Origin: Bacillus crepusculi
GTDB lineage: Bacteria; Bacillota; Bacilli; Bacillales; Bacillaceae
Length of the DNA: 64,000 bases
Assembly (NCBI RefSeq): GCF_014764715.1
Contig: NZ_JACXXE010000005.1
Span: 1-64,000, forward strand
Direction: 5' to 3'
The translations under genes and the position numbers were made by a program. Within the stretch, counting starts at the first letter, position 1, and the number at the start of each line of letters is the position of its first letter. The notes under the pieces are model-generated. The model was not told the DNA's origin. It saw only the letters and a list, made by a program, of their open reading frames with translations, and searched no databases. This document shows positions 10,272-17,941 of the stretch, one piece after another.

Positions 10272-10306
10272 AACAAAAAAGAAAGAGCGGATCACCGCTC
10301 TTTCTT
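10272..10306 (-). terminator. Terminator overlapping the stop of the small gene
   Basis: AAGAAAGAGCGG and CCGCTCTTTCTT form a perfect 12-bp stem with a 4-nt loop. On the minus strand it is followed by TTTTTTG. The stem includes the stop codon of the gene ending at 10305. It may also slow readthrough from menC. Confidence 0.8.
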
Positions 10307-10496
10307 ACTCTTCTACCAGCTCGCTTTCGTAAGCAAGCTGTCCGATATACTGATGCATCTCATTAGGCATATCTGATACATGCCCATATTCATAATCCCA
10401 AAGGTTTAAAAAGGAGTGAGCTGCCTGATAAAATGCGGCTTCGTCCGCGTCATGAATTTCGTCAAAAAACGTTTCAAGTAGCCGATCGTGTTTCAC
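10305..10496 (-). CDS. Small acidic hypothetical protein
   Basis: A 63-residue acidic protein that I do not recognise. It starts with MKHDRLLETFFDEIHDAD, has no cysteine and no membrane segment, and is probably helical. It begins at GTG 10496 with GGAGG about 9 nt upstream and ends in an intrinsic terminator, which supports a real gene. A DUF1540 gene lies directly upstream on the same strand, 25 bp away, so the two may be co-transcribed. Confidence 0.7.
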   Translation of the reverse strand: MKHDRLLETFFDEIHDADEAAFYQAAHSFLNLWDYEYGHVSDMPNEMHQYIGQLAYESELVEE

Positions 10497-10521
10497 AGTG
10501 AAGCGCCTCCTTTAATGAGAC

Positions 10522-10680
10522 TTAAAGATCTTGTGGTTTAAACGTTTTACAATCTGTTTCTTCACTTTTCTCAGCCGTGTTTCCTGTGTGGCTGACGACA
10601 TAGATAGCATCTGCACCACAGCGATTTCCTGCATTCCAATAGGAACAGTTATTGACTTCACAAAGGATTTTTTGACTCAT
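10522..10680 (-). CDS. DUF1540 small cysteine-rich protein
   Basis: A 52-aa protein with four cysteines (C7, C12, C21, C44) in the spacing of DUF1540, a small putative metal-binding domain common in Firmicutes. The key segment is CEVNNCSYWNAGNRC. I start at ATG 10680, preceded by AAAGGAGG. A longer frame to 10743 adds unrelated residues and ends against ythB. The function of the family is unknown to me. Confidence 0.8.
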   Translation of the reverse strand: MSQKILCEVNNCSYWNAGNRCGADAIYVVSHTGNTAEKSEETDCKTFKPQDL

Positions 10681-10746
10681 ACAGATGACCTCCTTTTGAG
10701 TGTGTCTTTCATTTATAATGTAACCGAAATGAACCTCGTCCATTCA

Positions 10747-11799
10747 TTAATCTTCCTGGCGAATATAGCGTTTATCCTTCATAAACAATTTCCAGAAGAA
10801 ATAGAACCCAGGAAATAAGATGATAAAACCTACAATATACGTGATAAATAATGCCCTAAATGTGGCAGGGTCTGTAAATCCAGACATGATTGTAATATCT
10901 GGATAAGCCATATAAGGCAAATGAGCACGTCCATACACATAGCTTGCTAAAAAATACTGAATGGTAATCGCAATGACAGCTAAACGTGGTCTCCCTTTCC
11001 GATGCTTAAATCGGCTGTTTGGTATAAATAGGGCTAATCCCGCAAGCAAAAACATCAGCAGGGAAACAAGAAGAATAGGGATGTTCTGCATCATTTTTGA
11101 GAACAGCCAATTGGCCTCACTTCGTAATGTTAGCATAATAAAGAAGGCCATCATGAGAGAAAGCGGGCCAGTAATGAGTGCGCCCCTTCTATAAATGCTA
11201 TAGGCTTCGTCTTCATCTGCCACATTAGAGAAATCCGCTAAAAGCAAGGACGAGAGAAAAAGGGTGCTGAAAATGGCAAAGCCCACAAAAGAATAGACAT
11301 TTGCACTTGTAAAGACTAGTCCTAAATCTAACGAGTAGACATTGTTCTCCTGAAAGATAAATCCACCATGAGTAATCGGGAGAACCATGATGAGGATGGA
11401 CGGAATAATAAAGCCGCTAATTCCTGAAATGTATGTGACGGCTTTCCGGTATTTTTTAGGCAGTGAATGAGAAAACACGAGAAATCCGCTTCGCAGTGCA
11501 AGAAGCAGTAGTATGATGCTTCCAGGTATTAATAAAACGGTGCCAAGCACAAAGGTCGCACCTGGAAATAGGCTAAACAATGCGACGACGATGGCCACAA
11601 TGAAGACGTTTGTCACTTCCCATGTTGGCGAAAGATACTTATTTGCGATATTAGCGGCCTTTGTTTGTTCTCTATTCATATAAATCATCGACCAAAATCC
11701 TGCGCCGAAATCCATTGATGCCATCACTGCGTAGATAAAAACGAATCCCCATAAGATGGTGATTGCAATGAGCGCATCAGTTGTAACATCCATTTGCAT
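10747..11799 (-). CDS. ythB: Cytochrome bd-type quinol oxidase subunit II
   Basis: CydB-type subunit of 350 aa with about eight or nine transmembrane helices. Together with YthA it forms the YthAB terminal oxidase of Bacillus, which passes electrons from menaquinol to oxygen. The conserved N-terminal helix with WGFVFIYAVMASMDFGAGFW is clear. The stop of ythA is 16 nt upstream, so they form an operon. Either ATG (11799, or 11793 two codons later) fits the GGGAG ribosome site. The oxidase sits beside the menaquinone genes, which make its electron donor. Confidence 0.9.
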   Translation of the reverse strand: MQMDVTTDALIAITILWGFVFIYAVMASMDFGAGFWSMIYMNREQTKAANIANKYLSPTWEVTNVFIVAIVVALFSLFPGATFVLGTVLLIPGSIILLLLALRSGFLVFSHSLPKKYRKAVTYISGISGFIIPSILIMVLPITHGGFIFQENNVYSLDLGLVFTSANVYSFVGFAIFSTLFLSSLLLADFSNVADEDEAYSIYRRGALITGPLSLMMAFFIMLTLRSEANWLFSKMMQNIPILLVSLLMFLLAGLALFIPNSRFKHRKGRPRLAVIAITIQYFLASYVYGRAHLPYMAYPDITIMSGFTDPATFRALFITYIVGFIILFPGFYFFWKLFMKDKRYIRQED

Positions 11800-11815
11800 C
11801 TAGATCGCTCCCTTT

Positions 11816-13147
11816 TTAAGATTCTGTTAATCGTAGGTCTTCTTCAATCGAATGTTTTCTAAAGTAGTACGTCAGTACGATAACGGTTGCTATGCCTAAG
11901 ATGAGATAGACAATGGCAAAAAGGATGAAGAGTGTCCCGATCGAGCCTGATGATGTGACGACCTCAGAGGTTTTGAGCATTCGATAAATGACCCACGGCT
12001 GACGGCCTGTACACGCAAAGATCCAGCCGAATTCAATGGCCAAAAGACTAAGAGGACCGCCGAATAAGTAAAGAAAGAGGAGCCACTTTGGATAATGTTC
12101 ACGTTTTAAAATTTTACGGTAGAGCAGTGCTAACACAGCAAATAGAATAAGCACAGATCCAATAATGACCATTCCGTTAAATAACGTGTGAATAAATAAA
12201 GGCGGCCACTCGTCACGAGGAAAATCATTTAAGCCTTTGACTACCGTATCAAAGCTATTTCCCGCCAGAAAACTAAGAGCCCAGGGGATTTCAATAGCAC
12301 CTTTAATTTCCTGCGCATCGGCATCAGTAAAACCACCTATTGCAAGAGGTGCGTGTGATTGAGTTTCAAATAAACCTTCTGCACCCGCTAACTTTTCAGG
12401 CTGATATTCATATAGGAGCTGAGCGGATTCGTGACCGTTTAACGCGGTAAGAAAAGAGAAAAGTCCACCTACAATAAGTCCAAGAAAAAGGGCTTTTCGA
12501 TGAAAGGTATACAGTTTCTCATTTTTTCGTGTTTTGAGCATTTTAAAAGCAGCCACTGAAGCAATGACAAAAGCACCTGTTGTAAAAGCAGACAGCACGA
12601 CATGTGTAGCGGTCACAACAAAACTTGGATTGAAAAAGGCCTTCCAGGGCTCAATATTTGTGATTTCTCCATTGACCATCTGAAAGCCAGCAGGAGTTCC
12701 TTCAAAAGCATGTACGTTTGTAATGAGAATCGCTGAAGCGGCTGCACCAATCACGACAAAAATAACGGTAATGATGCGCATAGCAGGTGAAAGCCGATCC
12801 GCTGCGTACACATAAATAGACATAAATAATGCTTCAATAAAGAAGGCATAGATTTCAATCTGAAATGGAAGTGACATGACCTTTCCGATAACCTCCATAA
12901 AACCTGGCCACAGCAGGGCAAGCTGCGTACCGGCAATGGTGCCAGTTGGAATGGCGACGCCTAATAGGACAGCCTGCGCTTTTGTCCATCTCTTTGCCAT
13001 GACAGCATAATGCGGGTCTTTCGTTTTTTGAAAGATGAGTTCAGCTAATAAAATCATTAGCGGGATTCCAACGCCAAGCGAGGCATAAATAATATGAAAG
13101 CCCATTGTTGTGCCGAACAGGCTTCTAGCTAAAACGAGATCAGTCAA
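11816..13147 (-). CDS. ythA: Cytochrome bd-type quinol oxidase subunit I
   Basis: CydA-type subunit of 443 aa, short for the family, so it has the short Q-loop. It begins MTDLVLARSLFGTTMGFHIIYASLGVGIP with the haem-ligand His region in helix 1. The family-diagnostic GRQPWVIYRML follows near residue 375. About nine helices are visible. It is first of the ythA-ythB operon on the minus strand, divergent from rpmEB. Confidence 0.92.
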   Translation of the reverse strand: MTDLVLARSLFGTTMGFHIIYASLGVGIPLMILLAELIFQKTKDPHYAVMAKRWTKAQAVLLGVAIPTGTIAGTQLALLWPGFMEVIGKVMSLPFQIEIYAFFIEALFMSIYVYAADRLSPAMRIITVIFVVIGAAASAILITNVHAFEGTPAGFQMVNGEITNIEPWKAFFNPSFVVTATHVVLSAFTTGAFVIASVAAFKMLKTRKNEKLYTFHRKALFLGLIVGGLFSFLTALNGHESAQLLYEYQPEKLAGAEGLFETQSHAPLAIGGFTDADAQEIKGAIEIPWALSFLAGNSFDTVVKGLNDFPRDEWPPLFIHTLFNGMVIIGSVLILFAVLALLYRKILKREHYPKWLLFLYLFGGPLSLLAIEFGWIFACTGRQPWVIYRMLKTSEVVTSSGSIGTLFILFAIVYLILGIATVIVLTYYFRKHSIEEDLRLTES

Positions 13148-13243
13148 TTTTTTCTCCGCCTTTCTTATCGCTTCTCTTTTTCATGATGCTTATTATTCTC
13201 CACCATTTTTAGATTATTCTTCCTGACTAAGAAAGCTTGTTTT

Positions 13244-13301
13244 TTGACAAGTTGTATGAGAGGGAGTAGAATATAATTACAAAGCGTAATCATTACGTTT
13301 T
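13244..13301 (+). promoter_or_regulatory. rpmEB promoter with Zur box
   Basis: TTGACA (13244-13249), 17 nt, TAGAAT (13267-13272) is a good sigmaA promoter. Immediately downstream, 13281-13301 contains CGTAATCATTACG flanked by A and T runs. This closely matches the B. subtilis Zur operator, whose core is CGTAATNATTACG. The predicted start site lies at its edge, so Zur would block transcription while zinc is sufficient. Confidence 0.75.
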
Positions 13302-13323
13302 GACGCCGGAAGGAGTTTTGACA

Positions 13324-13566
13324 TTGAAAAGAGATATTCATCCAACCTCACGCGAAGTCGTATTTATGGACGTAAACAGCGGTTATTGCTTTTTGAGTAA
13401 ATCAACAAAGACATCAAACGAAACAGTAGAGTGGGAGGATGGGAAAACGTATCCTGTCATTAAGGTAGAAACAAGCTCTGATACGCATCCTTTTTATACA
13501 GGACGCCAGAAATTCGGAGAAAAAGGCGGCAGAGCCGAACTGTTTAAGAAAAAATACCAAATGTAA
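13324..13566 (+). CDS. rpmEB: 50S ribosomal protein L31 type B
   Basis: Zinc-independent paralogue of ribosomal protein L31 (YtiA type), 80 aa. Unlike type A it lacks the CxxC zinc ribbon; only one Cys is present. MKRDIHP and [18 protein letters not shown] are the family signatures. The start is TTG 13324 with AAGGAG upstream; the GTG/ATG frames further upstream run into the Zur box. In B. subtilis this protein replaces zinc-bound L31 under zinc starvation and frees zinc. The Zur box here fits that role. Confidence 0.93.
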   Translation: MKRDIHPTSREVVFMDVNSGYCFLSKSTKTSNETVEWEDGKTYPVIKVETSSDTHPFYTGRQKFGEKGGRAELFKKKYQM

Positions 13567-13600
13567 AAAAGAAGAAAATCCTATCAAGGAATGGATTTTT

Positions 13601-13645
13601 GACAAAGGGCGAAAGTGAATCTTTTTTTCGCTCTTTGTCTTTTTT
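13601..13645 (+). terminator. Terminator of rpmEB
   Basis: GACAAAGGGCGAAA pairs with TTTCGCTCTTTGTC (one G-U pair) and is followed by TTTTTTG. Confidence 0.8.
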
Positions 13646-13652
13646 GCGCAGC

Positions 13653-13680
13653 AAAAAACCCCGGCTGATTGCGCGGGGTT
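13653..13680 (-). terminator. Terminator of znuA
   Basis: On the minus strand AACCCCG pairs with CGGGGTT and is followed by TTTTTTGC, 8 nt past the znuA stop. Confidence 0.75.
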
Positions 13681-13687
13681 CATGGAA

Positions 13688-14650
13688 TTAATCATTTAAT
13701 GCGGTTTTTAAGGTGTTTAAATTTTGTTTCATTAAACTGACGTAGCTTTCGCCATTTTTGGCATCATCTTCAGTAATGGATTCTAGATTTTTAAGTGTGA
13801 GACTTTTTGCCCCAATTTCACTGCGGATTGTATCTGATACTTTACTGCTGACGTTATTTTCAAAAATCACATATTGAATGTGATGCTTTTCGGCCTGTTG
13901 CACAATGTTTTCGAGCTGTTTTTGTGAAGGCTCTTCAGAAGCTGAGAGTCCTAATACACTGATCTGCTCAATGCCATAGCGCTTTTCCCAATAACCGTAA
14001 GCCGCATGAGAAACAAGAATTTCTTTATGTTTTGCTTTAGATAACGTTGTTTTGAATTCCTGATCTAACGATTGTAAATCTTTTTTTAGTTTTTCATAGT
14101 TTTTTGTGTAGTCATCTTTATGATCTGGATCTAATGAAACAAGTGTATCTTTAATGTTTTTTGCCATTTGCTGTGCATAAACTGGGTCTAACCATGCATG
14201 AGGATCTTTATCCCCGTGATCGTGTCCATCATGGTCATGAGCTTCGCCTTCTTCATGTGCATGTTCTTCTTTTGTCGATAATAGTTTGATGCCTTCAGCC
14301 GCTTTGACTGTTTTCACGCCTTGATTTTTTAGCGTAGCAGCTGTTTTATCAGCGAATGCTTCAGCACCTGTACCGCTGTAGATGAAGGCGTCACCTTCAG
14401 CCATTTCAACCATCGTTTTTGAACTTGGTTCAAAGCTGTGTGCATCTGCATTGGCAGGGTACACACTTTGAGCATGAACGTGAGAGCCGCCAATTTTTTC
14501 AGTGAAATCTTGAATTGGAAAGATTGTGGTGTAAATGGTTAATTTCCCGTCTGCCTTTCCTTTTGAAGCATTCGTCCCCGCACTGCTTGAGCAAGCGGAA
14601 AGACCAATCGCAAATAAAGCAGCTATTAAAATAAAAAAGATTTTTTTCAT
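13688..14650 (-). CDS. znuA: Zinc ABC transporter substrate-binding lipoprotein
   Basis: ZnuA/AdcA-type zinc-binding lipoprotein of 320 aa. The signal peptide ends in a lipobox LSAC with Cys20. A His-rich acidic loop (HAHEEGEAHDHDGHDHGD, around residues 133-150) precedes HAWLDP, as in zinc-specific cluster A-I binding proteins. The other expected ligands are in NADAHSFEP and VSHAAYGYW. No permease or ATPase gene is adjacent, so it must work with components encoded elsewhere. A Zur box fills the promoter spacer. The gene is convergent with rpmEB, the other zinc-limitation gene. Confidence 0.92.
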   Translation of the reverse strand: MKKIFFILIAALFAIGLSACSSSAGTNASKGKADGKLTIYTTIFPIQDFTEKIGGSHVHAQSVYPANADAHSFEPSSKTMVEMAEGDAFIYSGTGAEAFADKTAATLKNQGVKTVKAAEGIKLLSTKEEHAHEEGEAHDHDGHDHGDKDPHAWLDPVYAQQMAKNIKDTLVSLDPDHKDDYTKNYEKLKKDLQSLDQEFKTTLSKAKHKEILVSHAAYGYWEKRYGIEQISVLGLSASEEPSQKQLENIVQQAEKHHIQYVIFENNVSSKVSDTIRSEIGAKSLTLKNLESITEDDAKNGESYVSLMKQNLNTLKTALND

Positions 14651-14711
14651 CTAGAAAATGTCTCCTCTCAACCTATTAGATAGAAATGATTACGATTTAA
14701 TGTCCTGAGTT

Positions 14712-14740
14712 ATTGTATCGTAATAATTACGATTTGAAAA
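14712..14740 (-). promoter_or_regulatory. znuA promoter with embedded Zur box
   Basis: On the minus strand TTTTCA (14740-14735), 17 nt, TACAAT (14717-14712) forms a promoter. The 17-bp perfect palindrome ATCGTAATAATTACGAT (14717-14733) occupies the spacer. It matches the Zur consensus. A further half-site GATTACGATTT lies at 14688-14698. Confidence 0.8.
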
Positions 14741-14865
14741 GAGGAAAATAAAAATTTCTCATCAAGCAGATGTTTCCTTTAAAAAAATGATGATCAAAAC
14801 GTGACGAAATTTAAAACATTGTGCTATATTTATTTTTAAAAAAAGATAAAGGAATGAACAAACGT

Positions 14866-15432
14866 ATGAAACTTTTAGACGAAATCATCGAATATAATCA
14901 ACAATTTATTGAAGAGAAGAAATACGAAGAATTTACAACGACAAAGTTTCCACAGAAAAAAGCTGTCATTCTATCATGTATGGATACAAGACTTGTTGAA
15001 CTGCTTCCACGTGCAATGAACATGAAAAATGGAGATATTAAGATTGTCAAAAGTGCAGGTGCTCTTGTTTCTCATCCATTTGGAAGTATTATGCGAAGCA
15101 TTTTAGTGGCGGTCTATGAACTAAATGCTGATGAAGTTTATGTCATTGGTCATCACGATTGCGGCATGAGCAAAATAGATAGCCAAACACTTTTAAATAA
15201 GGCCGTTGAGCGCGGTATTCCAGAAAAAAGAATTGAAGTACTGGAATACTCAGGAATCGATTTTAAACAGTGGCTCAAAAGCTTTAGCTCCGTTGAAGAG
15301 AGCGTGAAGGACAGCGTGTCTGTTGTTAAAAATCACCCGCTTCTTCCAGCTGATGTGCCTGTACACGGCCTTGTGATTGATCCAGGGACAGGGAAGCTTG
15401 ACGTAGTTGTCAACGGTTATGAAGAAAAGTAA
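14866..15432 (+). CDS. ytiB: Beta-carbonic anhydrase
   Basis: Beta-class carbonic anhydrase of the YtiB type, 188 aa, interconverting CO2 and bicarbonate in the cytoplasm. Zinc and active-site motifs are SCMDTR (Cys38, Asp40, Arg42) and GHHDCGM near residue 98. I start at ATG 14866 (MKLLDEI), which matches the family N-terminus; AAAGGA is 12 nt upstream. ATG 14854 directly abuts that ribosome site. A TGCTATATT extended -10 lies near 14821-14829. Transcription from znuA is divergent. Confidence 0.88.
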   Translation: MKLLDEIIEYNQQFIEEKKYEEFTTTKFPQKKAVILSCMDTRLVELLPRAMNMKNGDIKIVKSAGALVSHPFGSIMRSILVAVYELNADEVYVIGHHDCGMSKIDSQTLLNKAVERGIPEKRIEVLEYSGIDFKQWLKSFSSVEESVKDSVSVVKNHPLLPADVPVHGLVIDPGTGKLDVVVNGYEEK

Positions 15433-15433
15433 C

Positions 15434-15658
15434 TTATTTTTCCTTTTTAGGCGGGACAGGATCGATGCCGCCGGGATGTAGCGGATGACATTTTAAAATT
15501 CGTTTGATGGTGAGCCAGCCGCCCTTGAAAGCGCCATGCGTTTTGATCGCCTCTAGTCCATAGTTTGAACACGTTGGATAAAACCGGCAGCTAGGCGGTG
15601 TAAGAGGGGAAATGCATTTTTGATAAAAGCGAATAATGCCGATAAAAATTGGTTTCAT
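15434..15658 (-). CDS. yidD: Membrane protein insertion efficiency factor YidD
   Basis: YidD family (YtjA), 74 aa. Family members help YidC-dependent insertion of inner-membrane proteins. The conserved core is clear: [23 protein letters not shown], then [15 protein letters not shown]. An amphipathic N-terminus precedes it. The start is ATG 15658 with AAGGAGG about 7 nt upstream; the longer frame to 15685 is not family-like. It is convergent with ytiB, with only 1 nt between the stops. Confidence 0.93.
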   Translation of the reverse strand: MKPIFIGIIRFYQKCISPLTPPSCRFYPTCSNYGLEAIKTHGAFKGGWLTIKRILKCHPLHPGGIDPVPPKKEK

Positions 15659-15744
15659 AGAGGTTCCTCCTTGTCTGTCTTCCACAGTATAAGAAAAAAG
15701 GACAAGGAAGGGAAGTTTTATAAACTAAACTGGTCGGAGAAATA

Positions 15745-15753
15745 TGTTATAAT
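15745..15753 (+). promoter_or_regulatory. Extended -10 promoter of luxS
   Basis: TGTTATAAT is a TGn-extended -10 with no good -35 upstream. It lies about 32 nt before the luxS start. Confidence 0.5.
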
Positions 15754-15784
15754 ATAGAAAATTGCAATTATAGGAGTGGTGATT

Positions 15785-16258
15785 ATGCCTTCAGTCGAAA
15801 GCTTTGAACTTGATCATAATGCTGTAAAAGCGCCATACGTTCGTCATTGCGGCGTTCATAAAGTGGGATCAGATGGTGAAGTGAATAAATTTGATATTCG
15901 TTTTTGTCAGCCAAACAAGCAGGCGATGAAACCTGATACGATTCATACATTAGAGCATTTACTTGCGTTTAATATTAGAACACACTCAGAGAAATATGAT
16001 CATTTTGATATCATTGATATTTCTCCAATGGGCTGCCAGACAGGCTATTATTTAGTCGTCAGTGGTGCACCAACCCCAAAAGAAATCGTTGAACTGCTTG
16101 ATGCAACCTTCAAGGATGCAGTAGAGGTAACAGAAATTCCTGCTGCAAATGAAGAGCAATGCGGTCAAGCGAAACTACATGATCTTGAAGGCGCAAAACG
16201 TTTAATGCGTTTCTGGCTTTCACAGGATCAAGAAGAGCTTTTAAAAGTATTTGGTTAA
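15785..16258 (+). CDS. luxS: S-ribosylhomocysteine lyase
   Basis: LuxS cleaves S-ribosylhomocysteine to homocysteine and DPD, the autoinducer-2 precursor, in the activated-methyl cycle. The length (157 aa) is standard. Metal ligands are His54 and His58 in HTLEH and Cys126; Cys84 in SPMGCQTG is the catalytic cysteine. AGGAG precedes ATG 15785, and an upstream GTG at 15776 is not needed. MetK, which makes SAM for the same cycle, is also in this window. Confidence 0.97.
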   Translation: MPSVESFELDHNAVKAPYVRHCGVHKVGSDGEVNKFDIRFCQPNKQAMKPDTIHTLEHLLAFNIRTHSEKYDHFDIIDISPMGCQTGYYLVVSGAPTPKEIVELLDATFKDAVEVTEIPAANEEQCGQAKLHDLEGAKRLMRFWLSQDQEELLKVFG

Positions 16259-16270
16259 TAGGATGATGAT

Positions 16271-16301
16271 AAACCGGGCATATCAGATGTCCGGTTTTTT
16301 T
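16271..16301 (+). terminator. Terminator of luxS
   Basis: AAACCGG and CCGGTTT arms around a 16-nt loop region with inner pairing, followed by TTTTT, directly after luxS. Confidence 0.75.
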
Positions 16302-16380
16302 GATGAAATTGATCATGAGATGTAAAAACAGGGGATATTTGTTAAAATGGACATGTTAGTAAAAGAAGGGGGAATCTCGG

Positions 16381-16818
16381 ATGCGAAAAATGATGGGAAT
16401 CATTCTGATGCTCGCGTTACTTAGTGCATGTGGAAACTCCGCAGCCAATAGTGACAAAGGGGAAGTGCCTGAGTTATTAGAAGTGAAGCTAACAGGACCT
16501 GAGCAAGTGGAGAAAAATGAAAGCGTTATAGTAAAAGCAGCTGTCACATATGGTGATACGCCTGTTGATGATGCAGATGATGTTCAATTTGAAGTGTGGA
16601 AAGATGGCAACAAGGATAACAGCAAAATGATTCAGCCAAAGAAGGAGAATCAAGGTGTATATGAATTACATACAGCCTTCAAAAAAGATGGCCTTTATAT
16701 CATACAAGTCCATGTGACAGCTAAACAGCAGCATAATATGCCGAAGACAAAGATCCACGTAGGTGATGTGAAAAAAGAACGTTCATCTACTGAAGAAAAA
16801 GAAACTTCACATCATTGA
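16381..16818 (+). CDS. ytkA: YtkA-like domain lipoprotein
   Basis: A 145-aa secreted lipoprotein. The signal peptide ends in LLSAC with Cys17. The body is a YtkA-like (FixH-related) immunoglobulin-like fold with EVKLTGPEQVEKNESVIVKAAVTYGDTPVDDA and a late GLYIIQVHVTAKQQHNMPK. The C-terminus is polar and ends ETSHH; a metal-binding role is only a guess. AAGGGGG precedes the ATG. It follows luxS and is convergent with ytzI. Confidence 0.85.
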   Translation: MRKMMGIILMLALLSACGNSAANSDKGEVPELLEVKLTGPEQVEKNESVIVKAAVTYGDTPVDDADDVQFEVWKDGNKDNSKMIQPKKENQGVYELHTAFKKDGLYIIQVHVTAKQQHNMPKTKIHVGDVKKERSSTEEKETSHH

Positions 16819-16826
16819 AAGCGGTT

Positions 16827-16973
16827 TTATTTTGAGTTAGGACGTTGGTTTGGTTCAGCATCCTGTGGTGAATCGACTTTATGCTTATATTCATAAGCCT
16901 TCGCTGTCGTAAACAGTGATAAAAAGACAACGATTGAGATAATGATAAAGCTGACAATCCCAAGTAGCAGCAT
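16827..16973 (-). CDS. ytzI: YtzI-like small membrane protein
   Basis: A 48-residue gene too short for a routine ORF cut-off. The N-terminal half is one hydrophobic helix (LLGIVSFIIISIVVFLSLF), followed by a polar tail with AYEYKHKV. It starts at ATG 16973 with AAGGAGGGAG just upstream, which is strong support. Its place between ytkA and dps is that of ytzI in B. subtilis. The function is unknown. Confidence 0.75.
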   Translation of the reverse strand: MLLLGIVSFIIISIVVFLSLFTTAKAYEYKHKVDSPQDAEPNQRPNSK

Positions 16974-17041
16974 AGAACTCCCTCCTTATTTCCATATTAA
17001 CATATATTTCATGCGGTCAAAATAGAAGAAATTGATGGCAG

Positions 17042-17067
17042 GTTTCAGTATAATAAAAATAGGGTAT
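17042..17067 (+). promoter_or_regulatory. SigmaB-type promoter of dps
   Basis: GTTTCA (17042-17047), 14 nt, GGGTAT (17062-17067) matches the general-stress sigmaB pattern GTTTAA-N12-15-GGGWAW. It lies about 35 nt upstream of dps, which is a sigmaB gene in B. subtilis. Confidence 0.75.
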
Positions 17068-17104
17068 TCTCATACTAAACGCAATTACATAAGGAGGAAT
17101 CAAC

Positions 17105-17542
17105 ATGTCAGAAAAATTATTAAACGTTGTCAATAAACAAGTAGCTGATTGGACTGTGCTTTATGTGAAATTACATAACTATCACTGGTATGTAAAGGGA
17201 AAAGACTTCTTTACACTCCATGAGAAATTCGAGGAGTTATATACAGAAACTGCCACATATATTGATGATTTGGCTGAACGTATGCTTGCATTAAATGGAA
17301 AGCCTGTAGCGACAATGAAAGAGTGTTTAGAAATCTCTAGCATTCAAGAAGCTGAAGGAAACGAGTCAGCGGAGCAAATGGTGAAAAATCTATATGATGA
17401 CTTCTCCAATATTGCAGAAGAATTAAAACGAGGAATGGATCTGGCTGCAGAGGTTGGCGATGAAACAACTGGCGATATGTTGCTTGCCATTCACCAATCC
17501 ATTGAAAAACACAACTGGATGCTAAAAGCATTTTTAGGATAA
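17105..17542 (+). CDS. dps: Dps family ferritin-like protein
   Basis: Dps-type mini-ferritin, 145 aa, which oxidises and stores iron and protects DNA under stress. The four-helix fold with the inter-subunit ferroxidase site shows as [27 protein letters not shown], with later DLAERM and a second helix pair ending in [17 protein letters not shown] precedes the ATG, and a sigmaB promoter and a terminator bracket the gene, so it is monocistronic. Confidence 0.93.
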   Translation: MSEKLLNVVNKQVADWTVLYVKLHNYHWYVKGKDFFTLHEKFEELYTETATYIDDLAERMLALNGKPVATMKECLEISSIQEAEGNESAEQMVKNLYDDFSNIAEELKRGMDLAAEVGDETTGDMLLAIHQSIEKHNWMLKAFLG

Positions 17543-17556
17543 TAAGGATGTGAAAG

Positions 17557-17592
17557 GAATGTCGATCATGAATAGATCGGCATTCTTTTTTT
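17557..17592 (+). terminator. Terminator of dps
   Basis: GAATGTCGATC pairs with GATCGGCATTC (one G-U pair, 7-nt loop) and is followed by eight T. Confidence 0.85.
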
Positions 17593-17668
17593 TGATGGAA
17601 TTGTGACTGACAGCCCATTGAAATCATAGGGCTTTAAGCCGAAGAGAAAAGAGAAGGGAGGGGAGAAC

Positions 17669-17860
17669 ATGTCCTCAATCGCAGGAATGATGAGTCAGCA
17701 AGTGGCGAGTATTCAAAAAACACTCAATATGAGCTTGTTAAATTCACAGCTTGCTACGAACACGGCACAAGCCATGGTGATGCTGGATCAGGTTCAGCAG
17801 CAGCCTCAAGCTGTTCAGCCTAAAGATTCAGACGCTACGTTTATTGATGTCAGAGTCTAA
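17669..17860 (+). CDS. YjfB-like putative motility protein
   Basis: A 63-aa protein resembling the YjfB family of short putative motility proteins: MSSIAGMMSQQVASIQKTLNMSLLN followed by TAQAMVMLDQVQQQPQAV. It is helical and Gln-rich with no membrane segment. GGAGGGGAG precedes ATG 17669 and a terminator follows at once, so it is a stand-alone unit. The family match is by pattern only. Confidence 0.6.
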   Translation: MSSIAGMMSQQVASIQKTLNMSLLNSQLATNTAQAMVMLDQVQQQPQAVQPKDSDATFIDVRV

Positions 17861-17865
17861 CAAGG

Positions 17866-17893
17866 AAAGCCGCCGCGCTCAGGCGGCTTTTTT
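17866..17893 (+). terminator. Terminator of the YjfB-like gene
   Basis: AAAGCCGCC and GGCGGCTTT with a 6-nt loop, followed by TTTT. Confidence 0.85.
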
Positions 17894-17941
17894 ACGATGT
17901 CATCGGTTATTTTCAGCAGCTGACTTCGCCTTTATTTTTCG

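Noticed and set aside
13414..13695. 93-codon minus-strand frame
   Set aside because: Antisense to rpmEB and across two terminators, with no ribosome site or family features.
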